The notes under the pieces: model-generated
Told to the model about the DNA's origin: nothing
Seen by the model: the letters and a program-made list of their open reading frames with translations, nothing else
Database searches by the model: none
Position numbers and translations under genes: made by a program
Origin: JAHJRJ01 sp037443685
GTDB taxonomy: Bacteria > Bacteroidota > Ignavibacteria > UBA10030 > BY39
Assembly (NCBI GenBank): GCA_037443685.1
Contig: JBBINX010000029.1
Coordinates: forward strand, 1-23,341
DNA: 23,341 nt
Reading direction: 5' to 3'
Shown: positions 13,476 to 21,782 of the stretch, one piece after another
Layout of the letters: each line of letters starts with the position of its first letter
How positions within the stretch are numbered: position 1 is the first letter of the stretch

Positions 13476-14249
13476 ATGAAGACAACCGAAGATACATCTA
13501 AATTTGAAAAATTCGTAGATATCGTCAATAAATTAAGGTGTGAATGCCCATGGGATAGAGAGCAAACTCACAAATCAATTCGCCATAGTTTGATTGAAGA
13601 AACTTATGAGGTTATAGAAGCGATAGACCACAACGACAACAACGCATTACAGCAGGAATTAGGCGACCTGCTTTTACACATTGTTTTTCACGCTTCTATA
13701 GCCACTCAATTACAGGAATTTACTTTGGTCGATGTGATCGATGGAATTATCGAAAAGTTAATTAGAAGGCATCCCCACGTCTTCGGTGATGTAGAAGTGA
13801 GCGGGTCTAAACAAGTAATCTCTAATTGGGAAAAGATTAAATTGACTGAAGGAAGAAATTCAATAATGGAGGGAGTCCCAAAAGAATTACCCGCATTACT
13901 CCGTGCGCACCGCTTGCAAGATAAAGCCTCAAAAGTTGGATTTGATTGGGAGAAAAAAGAAGACGCTTGGAAAAAGGTGGACGAAGAAATGCACGAACTT
14001 CACCAAGCGATCGAACACGGAGACCAAGAAAAAGTTGAAGGAGAGTTTGGCGATTTGCTTTTCGCCCTCGTAAATTATGCAAGATTCATAGATGTTAATC
14101 CCGAAAATGCCTTACGCGAGGCTGTAGAAAAATTTATTACGCGCTTTCGGTTTATCGAAAATAAATTAAAAGAAATCGGCAAAGACGTACACTCATCAAC
14201 ACTAGAAGAGATGGATAAGTTGTGGAATGAAGCAAAGAAGAAAACGTAG
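13476..14249 (+). CDS. mazG: Nucleoside triphosphate pyrophosphohydrolase MazG
   Basis: A 257-residue protein with two MazG domains in tandem, as in E. coli MazG. The first (about 8-120) opens with LRCECPWDREQTH and has the metal-binding EExxE at 41-45 (EETYE) plus E61-x-x-D64 in ELGDLL. The second (about 150-245) has EEMHEL and EGEFGDLLFALVNYARF, an equivalent EExxE/ExxD set. It hydrolyses non-canonical or excess NTPs to NMP and pyrophosphate. It is the only complete plus-strand gene in the window and is divergent from the two-component operon. No antitoxin/toxin mazEF pair is nearby. The ATG at 13476 has no SD. Its stop is 8 bp from the phoH stop on the other strand. Confidence 0.95.
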   Translation: MKTTEDTSKFEKFVDIVNKLRCECPWDREQTHKSIRHSLIEETYEVIEAIDHNDNNALQQELGDLLLHIVFHASIATQLQEFTLVDVIDGIIEKLIRRHPHVFGDVEVSGSKQVISNWEKIKLTEGRNSIMEGVPKELPALLRAHRLQDKASKVGFDWEKKEDAWKKVDEEMHELHQAIEHGDQEKVEGEFGDLLFALVNYARFIDVNPENALREAVEKFITRFRFIENKLKEIGKDVHSSTLEEMDKLWNEAKKKT

Positions 14250-14257
14250 AAAATAAT

Positions 14258-15271
14258 TTATTTTTGATTGTCTGTTTTGTAGTCAGGTTCGTCTTTCCCG
14301 TTTGAACAAAACTTATCATAAGCATCAATTATTTCTTTTACTAACTTGTGACGGACAACATCGTTTCTATCGAAGTAACAGAAAGCAACCCCGCCGATTT
14401 CTTTTAGTATTTGTTGAATTTGGACGAGACCGGAAATTACCTTAGGCGGCAAATCTATTTGAGTGATATCTCCAGTGATAATCGCTTTTGAATTCGCACC
14501 GAGTCGCGTCAAAAACATTTTCATTTGTAAACTCGTTGCATTTTGAGCTTCATCAAGTATTACAAATGCATTGTTCAATGTTCTCCCACGCATATATGCA
14601 AGAGGTACTACTTCTATCACTCTTTTTTCAATGTAACTTTTTAGTTTTTCTAGAGGTATCATGTCATCGAGTGCATCGTACAAGGGACGCAAGTACGGAT
14701 CGACTTTTTCCTTTAAATCACCCGGTAAAAACCCCAAACTTTCACCCGCTTCAACTGCCGGTCGAGCCAGCACTATTTTCATTATTTCCTGATTTTTTAA
14801 AGCGGCAACAGCGGCTGCAACAGCAAGATAAGTTTTGCCAGTACCGGCAGGACCGATTGCAAAAACTATATCGTTTTTTCTTATTTGGCAGATGTATTCA
14901 CGCTGTCCCGGTGTCCGAGCACGTATTATTCCATTACGTGTATAAAGAACTGCTGAATTAAGTTCTGCTTCAGAGAATTGTTGGGTAATTGTTTTAGGCA
15001 GAGCAGCTTCACCGTTAACAAGAACTAAATCTATTACTGTCCCTACGTCGTTTGTGGAAAGTGAACCGGTTTTACTTAGGATATAGATGAGTTCATTAAA
15101 AATTTTTTCTATTTGATTTACTTTTACTTCGTCTCCCTTGATTTTGATACTATCTCCACGAACTACAATGCTCGCATCGAATTTATTTTCAATGATTTGA
15201 AGATTTGCATCATTCAAACCCAAAAGACTGAGCATTTCTACACCTTCAGCTTTTATTTTCTTTTCAACCAA
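14258..15271 (-). CDS. phoH: PhoH-like ATPase (YbeZ/PhoH family)
   Basis: A 337-residue protein. The N-terminal KH-like portion (about 13-65, EMLSLLGLNDANLQIIENKF) is followed by a P-loop ATPase with Walker A GPAGTGKT (140-147) and Walker B VILDEAQNAT (237-246), both family hallmarks. Members are RNA-associated ATPases often next to ybeY in ribosome and RNA quality control; ybeY is not adjacent here. The start is a TTG at 15271. It is the first possible start after an in-frame TAA, has AAGGGG about 10-13 nt upstream and gives the usual N-terminal length; the first ATG (15235) would cut into the conserved start. It lies just below the terminator of the LysM gene. Confidence 0.9.
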   Translation of the reverse strand: MVEKKIKAEGVEMLSLLGLNDANLQIIENKFDASIVVRGDSIKIKGDEVKVNQIEKIFNELIYILSKTGSLSTNDVGTVIDLVLVNGEAALPKTITQQFSEAELNSAVLYTRNGIIRARTPGQREYICQIRKNDIVFAIGPAGTGKTYLAVAAAVAALKNQEIMKIVLARPAVEAGESLGFLPGDLKEKVDPYLRPLYDALDDMIPLEKLKSYIEKRVIEVVPLAYMRGRTLNNAFVILDEAQNATSLQMKMFLTRLGANSKAIITGDITQIDLPPKVISGLVQIQQILKEIGGVAFCYFDRNDVVRHKLVKEIIDAYDKFCSNGKDEPDYKTDNQK

Positions 15272-15301
15272 TGAAAGTTGTTCCCCTTCTAATAATTAAT
15301 T

Positions 15302-15337
15302 AAAAAAGCCCTCTTCACCGTTGAGTGAAAAGGGCTT
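15302..15337 (-). terminator. Rho-independent terminator after the LysM gene
   Basis: AAGCCCTCTTCAC (15306-15318) pairs with GTGAAAAGGGCTT (15325-15337) over 13 positions with a single mismatch, loop 6 nt. On the minus strand the stem runs into a row of uridines (15302-15307). It ends the lipoprotein-LysM unit, 54 bp after the stop codon. Confidence 0.9.
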
Positions 15338-15391
15338 CATGAATATACAAAACTTACAATTTTTCAAATGAAAAGTTTGATATCGCTATTG

Positions 15392-16141
15392 TTATTCGCC
15401 TGGAGCTGCCGGAGGTGCCGCTTTCTTTTTATAATATGAATTTGCGGCAGATTTTTCTTCTTTTGTTAACTCGGTTCCAGCTGGAATTTTAAGTACCCAT
15501 TTGGGTTTAATAAGATCAGGGTTTTTTATCTTATCACGATTACCTTGCCAGATCTTAGGCCATAACCAAGCGTTGTTGTAAATATCTTTCTTTTTGGCTA
15601 TGTTCCACAAGCAATCGCGGTCTTTTGCCCAAGTACCTACTGTATAAGTTTTCGATTTATCTAAAGTCTTCATTAAGCTGGCAATATTATCTTGCAATTT
15701 TTTAAGCCGATCATTTATTCGTGAAATTAATGCCATCCTATGTTTTGTCATCTCATTAACACGACCGCTCATGTTAAGAATTTCATCACGATATTTCAGA
15801 AGCTCTTCATCCGATAGCCGCATTAATTCGTTTACGCGCGATTCGTAACCAATCAATTCATTCATAAACGCATCGTATTCAGCTTGAGTAATTCCTAATA
15901 TTTTTAAAAGCGCATCATTACAAGCTGTGAAATCACCATTTAATTTAGTAGATTCACTTTGCAAGTCTTTAATACCGCTGTTTAATTTATCTAATTTCGC
16001 TTTTAAATCATTCCGCTTAGCAGTAAATTGACTCATTTCTTGTTGCCATTGGTCTTTAGTCATCTCTTGAGCGAGTACACTCGGCATGTCAATGACAAGT
16101 AGTATCGCTACGATTAATATCATTAATAATTTTGATTTCAT
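15392..16141 (-). CDS. Secreted coiled-coil protein with C-terminal LysM domain
   Basis: A 249-residue protein with a signal peptide (hydrophobic 4-20, cleavage probably after VLA at 22-24). Residues 28-160 are almost all charged helix with heptad-like spacing, a probable coiled coil. Residues 165-220 form a LysM domain (YTVGTWAKDRDCLWNIAKKK, then WLWPKIWQGNRDKIKNPDLI and WVLKIP), which binds peptidoglycan. The tail is rich in lysine, alanine and proline. A periplasmic peptidoglycan-associated structural role is inferred. The SD AAGGAG lies 8-9 nt before the ATG. It follows the small lipoprotein by 43 bp and ends at a strong terminator, so the two form one unit. Confidence 0.85.
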   Translation of the reverse strand: MKSKLLMILIVAILLVIDMPSVLAQEMTKDQWQQEMSQFTAKRNDLKAKLDKLNSGIKDLQSESTKLNGDFTACNDALLKILGITQAEYDAFMNELIGYESRVNELMRLSDEELLKYRDEILNMSGRVNEMTKHRMALISRINDRLKKLQDNIASLMKTLDKSKTYTVGTWAKDRDCLWNIAKKKDIYNNAWLWPKIWQGNRDKIKNPDLIKPKWVLKIPAGTELTKEEKSAANSYYKKKAAPPAAPGE

Positions 16142-16184
16142 TGCAGTATCTCCTTTTTGTATTTAGATTTTTATTGAGATTCAG

Positions 16185-16454
16185 TTATTGCCCTAATGCT
16201 TTTTTAACAGCCTCCAAGTCGCTCTGACACCGTTGAAGCTTGGCATTTTTCTCAGCTATCTCCTTCTCTAAATTTGCTTTCTCTTTTTCTTTATCGGCAA
16301 TTTGTTTTTCTAATGAGACCACCTCGGCTTTCAGATTGTTAAGTTGACGAAGCTCATCCTCTGATGGTCTGCTTGTACATCCGAGTAAAAATAGAGAAGT
16401 TGAAAAAGCAAATATTGCAATAAATATCATTAACTTACTTTTAAATTTAAACAT
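16185..16454 (-). CDS. Small coiled-coil lipoprotein
   Basis: An 89-residue protein with a lipoprotein signal ending FLLGC, acylated C26. The mature region is a single continuous charged helix (about 35-85: LNNLKAEVVSLEKQIADKEK and onward) with heptad leucines, similar in form to Lpp-type envelope spacers. The start at 16454 is chosen because AGGAGG lies 4 nt upstream; the longer in-frame ATG at 16478 has no SD and puts extra polar residues before the signal. It is the first gene after the near-consensus promoter at 16520-16548 and is followed by the LysM gene, suggesting that both connect the membrane and peptidoglycan. No named family is assigned. Confidence 0.82.
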   Translation of the reverse strand: MFKFKSKLMIFIAIFAFSTSLFLLGCTSRPSEDELRQLNNLKAEVVSLEKQIADKEKEKANLEKEIAEKNAKLQRCQSDLEAVKKALGQ

Positions 16455-16519
16455 GGAACCTCCTATTTTGTTATTCATTTTACGTATAGTTAATCTTTAA
16501 AATTCTATTTCTGAGTGTA

Positions 16520-16548
16520 ATAATAGCAAAATAAAATGTGTTTGTCAA
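16520..16548 (-). promoter_or_regulatory. Strong sigma-70 promoter of the lipoprotein-LysM unit
   Basis: TTGACA (16543-16548, perfect) and TATTAT (16520-16525, 5/6) with 17-bp spacing on the minus strand. The start is expected near 16513, giving a leader of about 59 nt. Confidence 0.75.
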
Positions 16549-16575
16549 GTGATTTTTTAAGAAATTTTTAAAAAC

Positions 16576-17301
16576 CTATAAAATTCCTCTTTCTACGAAG
16601 CTTGTAAACGAATTTCCTGCTAAAATGATGTGATCGTGTATCGGAATACCGATAATTTTACTTGCTTCCACTAATTGCCGCGTTATTTGAATATCCTCGG
16701 AACTCGGTTCTGAATTACCCGACGGATGGTTATGTAATAGCATAATTGCTGCAGCTGGCTCGATAATCGCTGCATTAAACACTTCACGCGGGTGGACTAA
16801 TGAAGAATTCAGAGTCCCCCTTGTAATTTCGACTTCTTTCAATAAATTATTTGCACTATCGAGTAATAATGTAATGAAAACTTCCTGCTTTAAATCGCGC
16901 ATTTGAGAAATATATCTGTTTACGACGTCAGTTGGTGAAACTATTTTATATTTTCTACCAGAATTTGATATAGCTGCCCGTCTACCAATTTCAAAAGCAG
17001 CCGATAGTGCTACAGCTTTAGCATTCCCGATACCTTTGTATTTTTTGATATCAGCAACTGAGCGGGTAACTAACCTGCCAATCGTTCCGTAATCCTTTAG
17101 CATGGTTTTTGCTATATCTACAGCAGTATTTTTCTTGGTTCCTGACCTGATCAATATGGCAATCAGTTCTGCATCGGTAAGTATTTGAGCGCCATACTTT
17201 AATAATTTTTCTCTCGGCCTTTCCGTTACGAGCCATTCAGTAATTTTACGGTGGTACTGCGCAGGTTCTCCTACTTTCTTTGATAAATTTTGACCAATCA
17301 T
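16576..17301 (-). CDS. radC: RadC-family JAB/MPN-domain protein
   Basis: A 241-residue protein of normal RadC length. The N-terminal UPF0758 region has RPREKLLKYGAQILTDAELI (28-47) and a helix-hairpin-helix-like KYKGIGNAKAVAL (87-99). The C-terminal JAB domain (about 120-241) has the JAMM metal motif: H190-x-H192 in LLHNHPSG with D203 in EPSSED. The family was once linked to DNA repair, but that role is not well supported; the biochemical function is unsettled. The start is firm: GAGGAGG lies 5-6 nt before the ATG. It is the last gene of the aroF-ABC-TPR run, 24 bp after the TPR/binding-protein gene. A 121-bp gap with a new promoter follows. Confidence 0.9.
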   Translation of the reverse strand: MIGQNLSKKVGEPAQYHRKITEWLVTERPREKLLKYGAQILTDAELIAILIRSGTKKNTAVDIAKTMLKDYGTIGRLVTRSVADIKKYKGIGNAKAVALSAAFEIGRRAAISNSGRKYKIVSPTDVVNRYISQMRDLKQEVFITLLLDSANNLLKEVEITRGTLNSSLVHPREVFNAAIIEPAAAIMLLHNHPSGNSEPSSEDIQITRQLVEASKIIGIPIHDHIILAGNSFTSFVERGIL

Positions 17302-17325
17302 AATACCTCCTCAAATTATATAGAG

Positions 17326-19314
17326 TTAATTAGCTTGGACGCTTACTTCACCGATTTTAATAATTTTTCCGTTAAGATATTTAATAATTTGAAGTTCACT
17401 GTTGACTCTCTGGTTTTGCAAAGTGATTTTCGAACGGACACCTTGAAATCCTTTTACTCTGGAAAGTGAAAGTCTTAACCTTTCCCGTGTTAACGAACCT
17501 TGTTTGATTTCTTTTATTATTAGCACCATCGCATCATAGCCGAATAAACAATTATTAGTTGGTTGGGTACCTTTCTTTTGTTGAAATTTCAGGATAAAGT
17601 CAGACACAACTTTAATACGATAGTCAAGAAAGCTTTCCGTAAAAATAATTGAACCCTCTGCATCTACAGCGTTCTTATGAAGTTCCCTTTCATCATACCA
17701 TTCACTGCTGCCTAATATTTGAGTCCGGATATTATAATAACTGAGTTGCGGCAGTATAGTACTTATTTCTTCGGATGATGATACCGGAAAGAAGATGCCG
17801 TGGATAGAATTAACAGGTATATCCATACTATCAACTCTTGTTGACGGTAAGTAATATTTTAAATTAAGTGAATCGGCGATATGCTTTCCTCTTTTTCCGA
17901 AAAGACGATTAATTCCAATACTACCACCGGCATTTAATAGAGAATCTACGAGTCTAGGTTCTGCGCCGGCCTTGAGAATTACTATTTTATCCTCTGTAGT
18001 AAACCTAGAGCCGAACGATACCATCGGTTCATTAACAGAAGCTAATCCTATTTTCCGTAGATTTTTGAATTCATTACTCAAGTCGGTTGAACCCTTCTGA
18101 TACCATTCGATGGCAATTACATTTCCGCCTAATTTTCGAACCTCTGACATAAAACTTTCTGCCATACTTTTGTTGGACGGTTCGTTAGGCGATATGACTG
18201 CCAAATTCACGAGACCTAAATCCTTTATAGCAAAAGTTGCCATCAACTTCCCGCGAGTGATAAAATCAGGGTTCATCTGAAAAGTAAATACACTTGTTGC
18301 TGCCAACCCATTCGCAGTAGCTGTAGGGGTTATAAGTGGTATTTGGTATTCATCAGCGAGGGGTGCACAAGATTGAACTTCATTACTGAACACAGGCCCT
18401 ATGATGGCTAACAAGTCTTTCCTGTTCGATAAACTTTTGACAGCATTAGCTGCTTTTTCGAGATTCCGTTCAGTATCAATCACTTCCAACACAATTCTGA
18501 TATCAGTATCGTCTCTTGAATTAAACTCATCTACGGCAAATTGTATTCCGTTAAGCAACTCCTCCCCTATCTCGCGGAACGGTGATGCAGGCTGAGATTT
18601 CATAAGTGGGAGTAAAACCCCAATTTTTATTTCAAACCCTTTTTCAAGTTTTTGGGCAAACGATTTGATTTTATCGTGATATTTTGTATCAACACCTTCC
18701 CGAATCAGTGATTCTAATGTTTTTTTTGCTTTATTAAATTCAGCTAACCTATATTGTTTGCTCGCTAAAAGTAACTTAAGCAAAATCCGGTTTTCGTGAT
18801 TTGTTTGTTTTGATATCAATGACGATAGTGTTGGTTGGGAGATTTTTTCAATGATAATTTGTTCGAGGTGGGAGAGGGCTCGCCGGCTTGTGTTCGAATC
18901 GTTTGTAAGTTCCAATGTAGTCAGAAAAGCAGACACCGCTTCTTCATAATTCTTAATTTCCGAATATGCAATCCCCAAAGTATAATTTGCAGCTTCAACG
19001 TATTTACTTTTAGGGTACTGATGTAAAAATGTCTTCACAGAATAAATCGTTTTTTCAGGTTGGTTTAATCGCAAATAAGTTTTCCCGAGCATTATGTACG
19101 AAGCGGTTATCCTTTGGTGAACCGGAGAATTGATCAAGTTTTCAAATGATAAAGCAGCGCTAGTATAAGCCTTTCGTTCATATGCCTTAATAGCATCAAT
19201 AAATTTTTTTTCTGCACTCTCGTTAAACTTATACTCACTTTGTCCTTGCAATAAATTCCAACTTAAAAGAAAAAGGACGATTAAATACCTAATACTTTTT
19301 AGTGTCGTTCCCAT
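17326..19314 (-). CDS. TPR and periplasmic-binding-protein fusion (LpoA-like layout)
   Basis: A 662-residue exported protein. The signal peptide is at 1-25 (cleavage near LLQGQ) with no lipobox. Residues 30-230 hold TPR-like helix pairs (SYIMLGKTYLRLNQPEKTIY, YTLGIAYSEIKNYEEAVSAF). Residues about 230-640 are a type I periplasmic binding fold of the branched-chain amino-acid/Leu-Ile-Val class (KIGVLLPLM, GIQFAVDEFN, AIIGPVFSNEV, PLITPTATANGL). This order matches E. coli LpoA, the outer-membrane activator of PBP1A, but here the lipid anchor is missing. No permease for a classical amino-acid ABC system is adjacent. It lies 50 bp after the ABC permease and 24 bp before radC. Either peptidoglycan-synthase activation or ligand sensing is possible. 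Confidence 0.8.
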   Translation of the reverse strand: MGTTLKSIRYLIVLFLLSWNLLQGQSEYKFNESAEKKFIDAIKAYERKAYTSAALSFENLINSPVHQRITASYIMLGKTYLRLNQPEKTIYSVKTFLHQYPKSKYVEAANYTLGIAYSEIKNYEEAVSAFLTTLELTNDSNTSRRALSHLEQIIIEKISQPTLSSLISKQTNHENRILLKLLLASKQYRLAEFNKAKKTLESLIREGVDTKYHDKIKSFAQKLEKGFEIKIGVLLPLMKSQPASPFREIGEELLNGIQFAVDEFNSRDDTDIRIVLEVIDTERNLEKAANAVKSLSNRKDLLAIIGPVFSNEVQSCAPLADEYQIPLITPTATANGLAATSVFTFQMNPDFITRGKLMATFAIKDLGLVNLAVISPNEPSNKSMAESFMSEVRKLGGNVIAIEWYQKGSTDLSNEFKNLRKIGLASVNEPMVSFGSRFTTEDKIVILKAGAEPRLVDSLLNAGGSIGINRLFGKRGKHIADSLNLKYYLPSTRVDSMDIPVNSIHGIFFPVSSSEEISTILPQLSYYNIRTQILGSSEWYDERELHKNAVDAEGSIIFTESFLDYRIKVVSDFILKFQQKKGTQPTNNCLFGYDAMVLIIKEIKQGSLTRERLRLSLSRVKGFQGVRSKITLQNQRVNSELQIIKYLNGKIIKIGEVSVQAN

Positions 19315-19364
19315 AATCTTAATGTTATATTAATAAATATTTGCAGAAAATTCAACCTAAATTT

Positions 19365-21050
19365 TTAATAATCTCTTTTTAATGATTTAATTCCTAATAT
19401 CAACGCAGTAGCACATATGAGTAATGAGAAAATACCAATAAAAACAGCCGAACTAATTGTATGTCCTGCTAATATTTCTGCTGCCAGTAGATTTGATTGT
19501 TGAAAATGCTGAAAAGTAGTTACATATACAGCACCCACAATTATCACTAAGTAAATTAAACTTAAAAGAAAAATTAAAGATGCACCTTGTGTAGAAGCAA
19601 TTCTGATTGGATTTTTTTCGTTGAAAGTTGAAAAAAAACTTCCCCCGCTTATGTTTACAGAAACCAAAGTAAATATTATACACAGCATACTAACCAGAGT
19701 TACCACCATTAAATAATATTCATGTCTAAACTGCCAGTGAGAAAAGAGTGAAAGCAAAACACCGATAATCAATATAGGCAGCAAAACAAAGAATAATTTT
19801 GTCCAAAAGATTAAGAAAATAGAAACAGGTGCGCTTTTAACTTTCCAAAAATTATTCGCTTCCATGCTGATTATAGGATATACAAATCTTATAGCCATCG
19901 AAGCAATTAAAAAAGCGGTGAAAAGATAAATTACCGTGTAAATTACAGATTGTAAAAAAGGTTGAGCCGATTTAATTTCTAATTGAGTCATACTAACAGC
20001 GAAAATTGCCATGAATAGAATCAAAATTACAAAATGCAACCATTGTCCCGGTTCGCGGGTGAATTGCAATAATTCTTTTTTATATAGTACATCAAGCTGT
20101 TGGTTACGAAATATTTTTTTTTGGAAAATGTTCCAAGAACGGACTATTTTATTCTTACGTGAAAATTTTAATTCTATTGAAACGATCCAGCTTTTTCGAT
20201 AATACTTATTCGCTACAACTACTAATAACATAAAAGTTATTACCGAGACCATCACTAATAGATAAAGATTAAATAAGCTGTTTGTTGATTCGCCACGTAT
20301 TGTCCAATATAAAAAATCCGAAGCCCAATGATTTGGTAAGTATTTTAAGAACACCGGGTCGAATTTGTCAAAATAAAAATCAATATTTGGATAATACTGG
20401 AGAACTTCATCGATGAGACGGTAAGGATTTACAATTTTGAAATAAGCATAAATTGAACTAATGTACCCAACAATTAGTCCCACTACAACAGTTACAATAC
20501 CGGTTCTTGAAGCTAATTTCATTAAACCAAATAGTAACAAAACTGCTAAACTTGCTGAAATTAACAAAAAGGGAATGAAAACAAGAAACAGCACGATAAA
20601 ATAGAATGAAACGGGCATCTGGAAATAACTTCCATAACCAGCGATAACTGCCATTCCGATTAAGAACAGTGTAGTCGAGCTATAAAAAAAGTTATCAAAA
20701 AATTTTATGATAAAAATATTTGCAAATGAAACAGGTTTAGTAAACAGAAATAAGACTTCATTGGAGCGATACAACGTCGAGTACGAAACAATTATATTGC
20801 CTAAATTCACGGTAAGAAAAAAAACAAAAAGCACCATCGAAAGAAATCGGTGGAGCAAAAACAAACCGAGATGAATTTCATTTAAAAGATATTGCAACGT
20901 CGCGCGTGTAAAATAGAAAGTTCCTACCACAAATAAAACATACAAAAAAACTGAACCGATGTTCTTAACTAGACCTTGCGGTGTTAATTCGACTGTCAAC
21001 TTGAGATTGGATTTTAGCTTATAGAATAAGATATAAATTAATTGCAACAT
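19365..21050 (-). CDS. Multi-helix ABC exporter permease
   Basis: A 561-residue integral membrane protein with about 12 hydrophobic helices, mostly in two blocks (about 30-220 and 320-560), and a more polar loop around 270-310 (RKSWIVSIELKFSRKNKIVR). No sequence-specific signature is visible; it is recognised as the membrane partner from its topology and position. The ATG at 21050 lies 4 bp after the ATPase stop; an in-frame TTG at 21071 would overlap the ATPase and is not preferred. The pair looks like an ABC-2-type exporter or an Ecs-like system. The substrate is unknown; lipid, peptide or drug export are all possible. Confidence 0.8.
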   Translation of the reverse strand: MLQLIYILFYKLKSNLKLTVELTPQGLVKNIGSVFLYVLFVVGTFYFTRATLQYLLNEIHLGLFLLHRFLSMVLFVFFLTVNLGNIIVSYSTLYRSNEVLFLFTKPVSFANIFIIKFFDNFFYSSTTLFLIGMAVIAGYGSYFQMPVSFYFIVLFLVFIPFLLISASLAVLLLFGLMKLASRTGIVTVVVGLIVGYISSIYAYFKIVNPYRLIDEVLQYYPNIDFYFDKFDPVFLKYLPNHWASDFLYWTIRGESTNSLFNLYLLVMVSVITFMLLVVVANKYYRKSWIVSIELKFSRKNKIVRSWNIFQKKIFRNQQLDVLYKKELLQFTREPGQWLHFVILILFMAIFAVSMTQLEIKSAQPFLQSVIYTVIYLFTAFLIASMAIRFVYPIISMEANNFWKVKSAPVSIFLIFWTKLFFVLLPILIIGVLLSLFSHWQFRHEYYLMVVTLVSMLCIIFTLVSVNISGGSFFSTFNEKNPIRIASTQGASLIFLLSLIYLVIIVGAVYVTTFQHFQQSNLLAAEILAGHTISSAVFIGIFSLLICATALILGIKSLKRDY

Positions 21051-21054
21051 TATA

Positions 21055-21774
21055 TTATTCCGTAAGTTCAAGGAATAAATTCTCTAACTTTCCGTCGTAC
21101 TTATGTTTGAAAGATTGCAGCTCATCGTGTGAATAATCGAAAATAATCCTTCCATTATTGATAATCGCTATTCTGTCGCACAATTCTTCAGCAACCTGAA
21201 GTATATGTGTTGACATGAAAACCGTTGCACCCTTTTCACATTTTTCTTTTAGAACCTTTTTCACAATAGAAGCGCTCCTTGGATCAAGACCAACCATTGG
21301 TTCATCAATAATAATAATAGGAGGCCCGTGCAACAGAGCCGCAGCGATAATTAATCTTTGAGCCATCCCTTGAGAATAATTCTCGGCTCGTTTATCAACC
21401 CACGGTTCAATTTCGAACAGTTTAATAATTTCTTTAATCTTGCCTTCCAGTGTTGATTTAGGCATCTTAAAAAGTCCAGCACAAAAATACAAGTACTCAC
21501 GACCGGTTAGTTTTTCATATAGGTACGGTTGGTCAGGTATGTACCCGATCTGTCTCTTAACCTCAAGTGGATTTTTCTTGATATTAGAGCCATTTAGGAA
21601 TACATTCCCAGAAGTAGATTCGTAAAGCCCTGTCATCATTTTTATTGTTGTAGTTTTACCCGCTCCGTTGGGTCCAAGAAAACCAAAAAACTGTCCGGAT
21701 GGAATTTCCAGTGAAATGTTATCTACTGCGGTAAATTTACCAAATATTTTTGTCAATTCCTGAAGTTTTATCAT
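21055..21774 (-). CDS. ABC transporter ATP-binding subunit (ABC-2/CcmA-like exporter class)
   Basis: A 239-residue nucleotide-binding subunit. Walker A is GPNGAGKT (34-41), the signature reads YSQGMAQR (133-140, the variant common in ABC-2 exporters in place of LSGGQ), Walker B is IIIIDEP (153-159) with a GLD D-loop, and H190 in MSTH is the switch histidine. It has no membrane domain, so it works with the permease just downstream. ATG 21774 is preferred to an in-frame TTG at 21780. It begins 8 bp after aroF, so it is cotranscribed with a biosynthetic gene, with no obvious functional reason. Confidence 0.92.
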   Translation of the reverse strand: MIKLQELTKIFGKFTAVDNISLEIPSGQFFGFLGPNGAGKTTTIKMMTGLYESTSGNVFLNGSNIKKNPLEVKRQIGYIPDQPYLYEKLTGREYLYFCAGLFKMPKSTLEGKIKEIIKLFEIEPWVDKRAENYSQGMAQRLIIAAALLHGPPIIIIDEPMVGLDPRSASIVKKVLKEKCEKGATVFMSTHILQVAEELCDRIAIINNGRIIFDYSHDELQSFKHKYDGKLENLFLELTE

Positions 21775-21782
21775 TAGCAATT

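Noticed and set aside
13476..14249. A MazEF-type toxin-antitoxin module
   Set aside because: The MazG protein is a housekeeping NTP pyrophosphatase and there is no mazE or mazF neighbour.
20021..20040. A third copy of the ATTACA-AAA-TGCAA motif
   Set aside because: It lies inside the ABC permease coding sequence, encodes a normal membrane-helix segment, and has no sigma-54 promoter near it. Probably chance.
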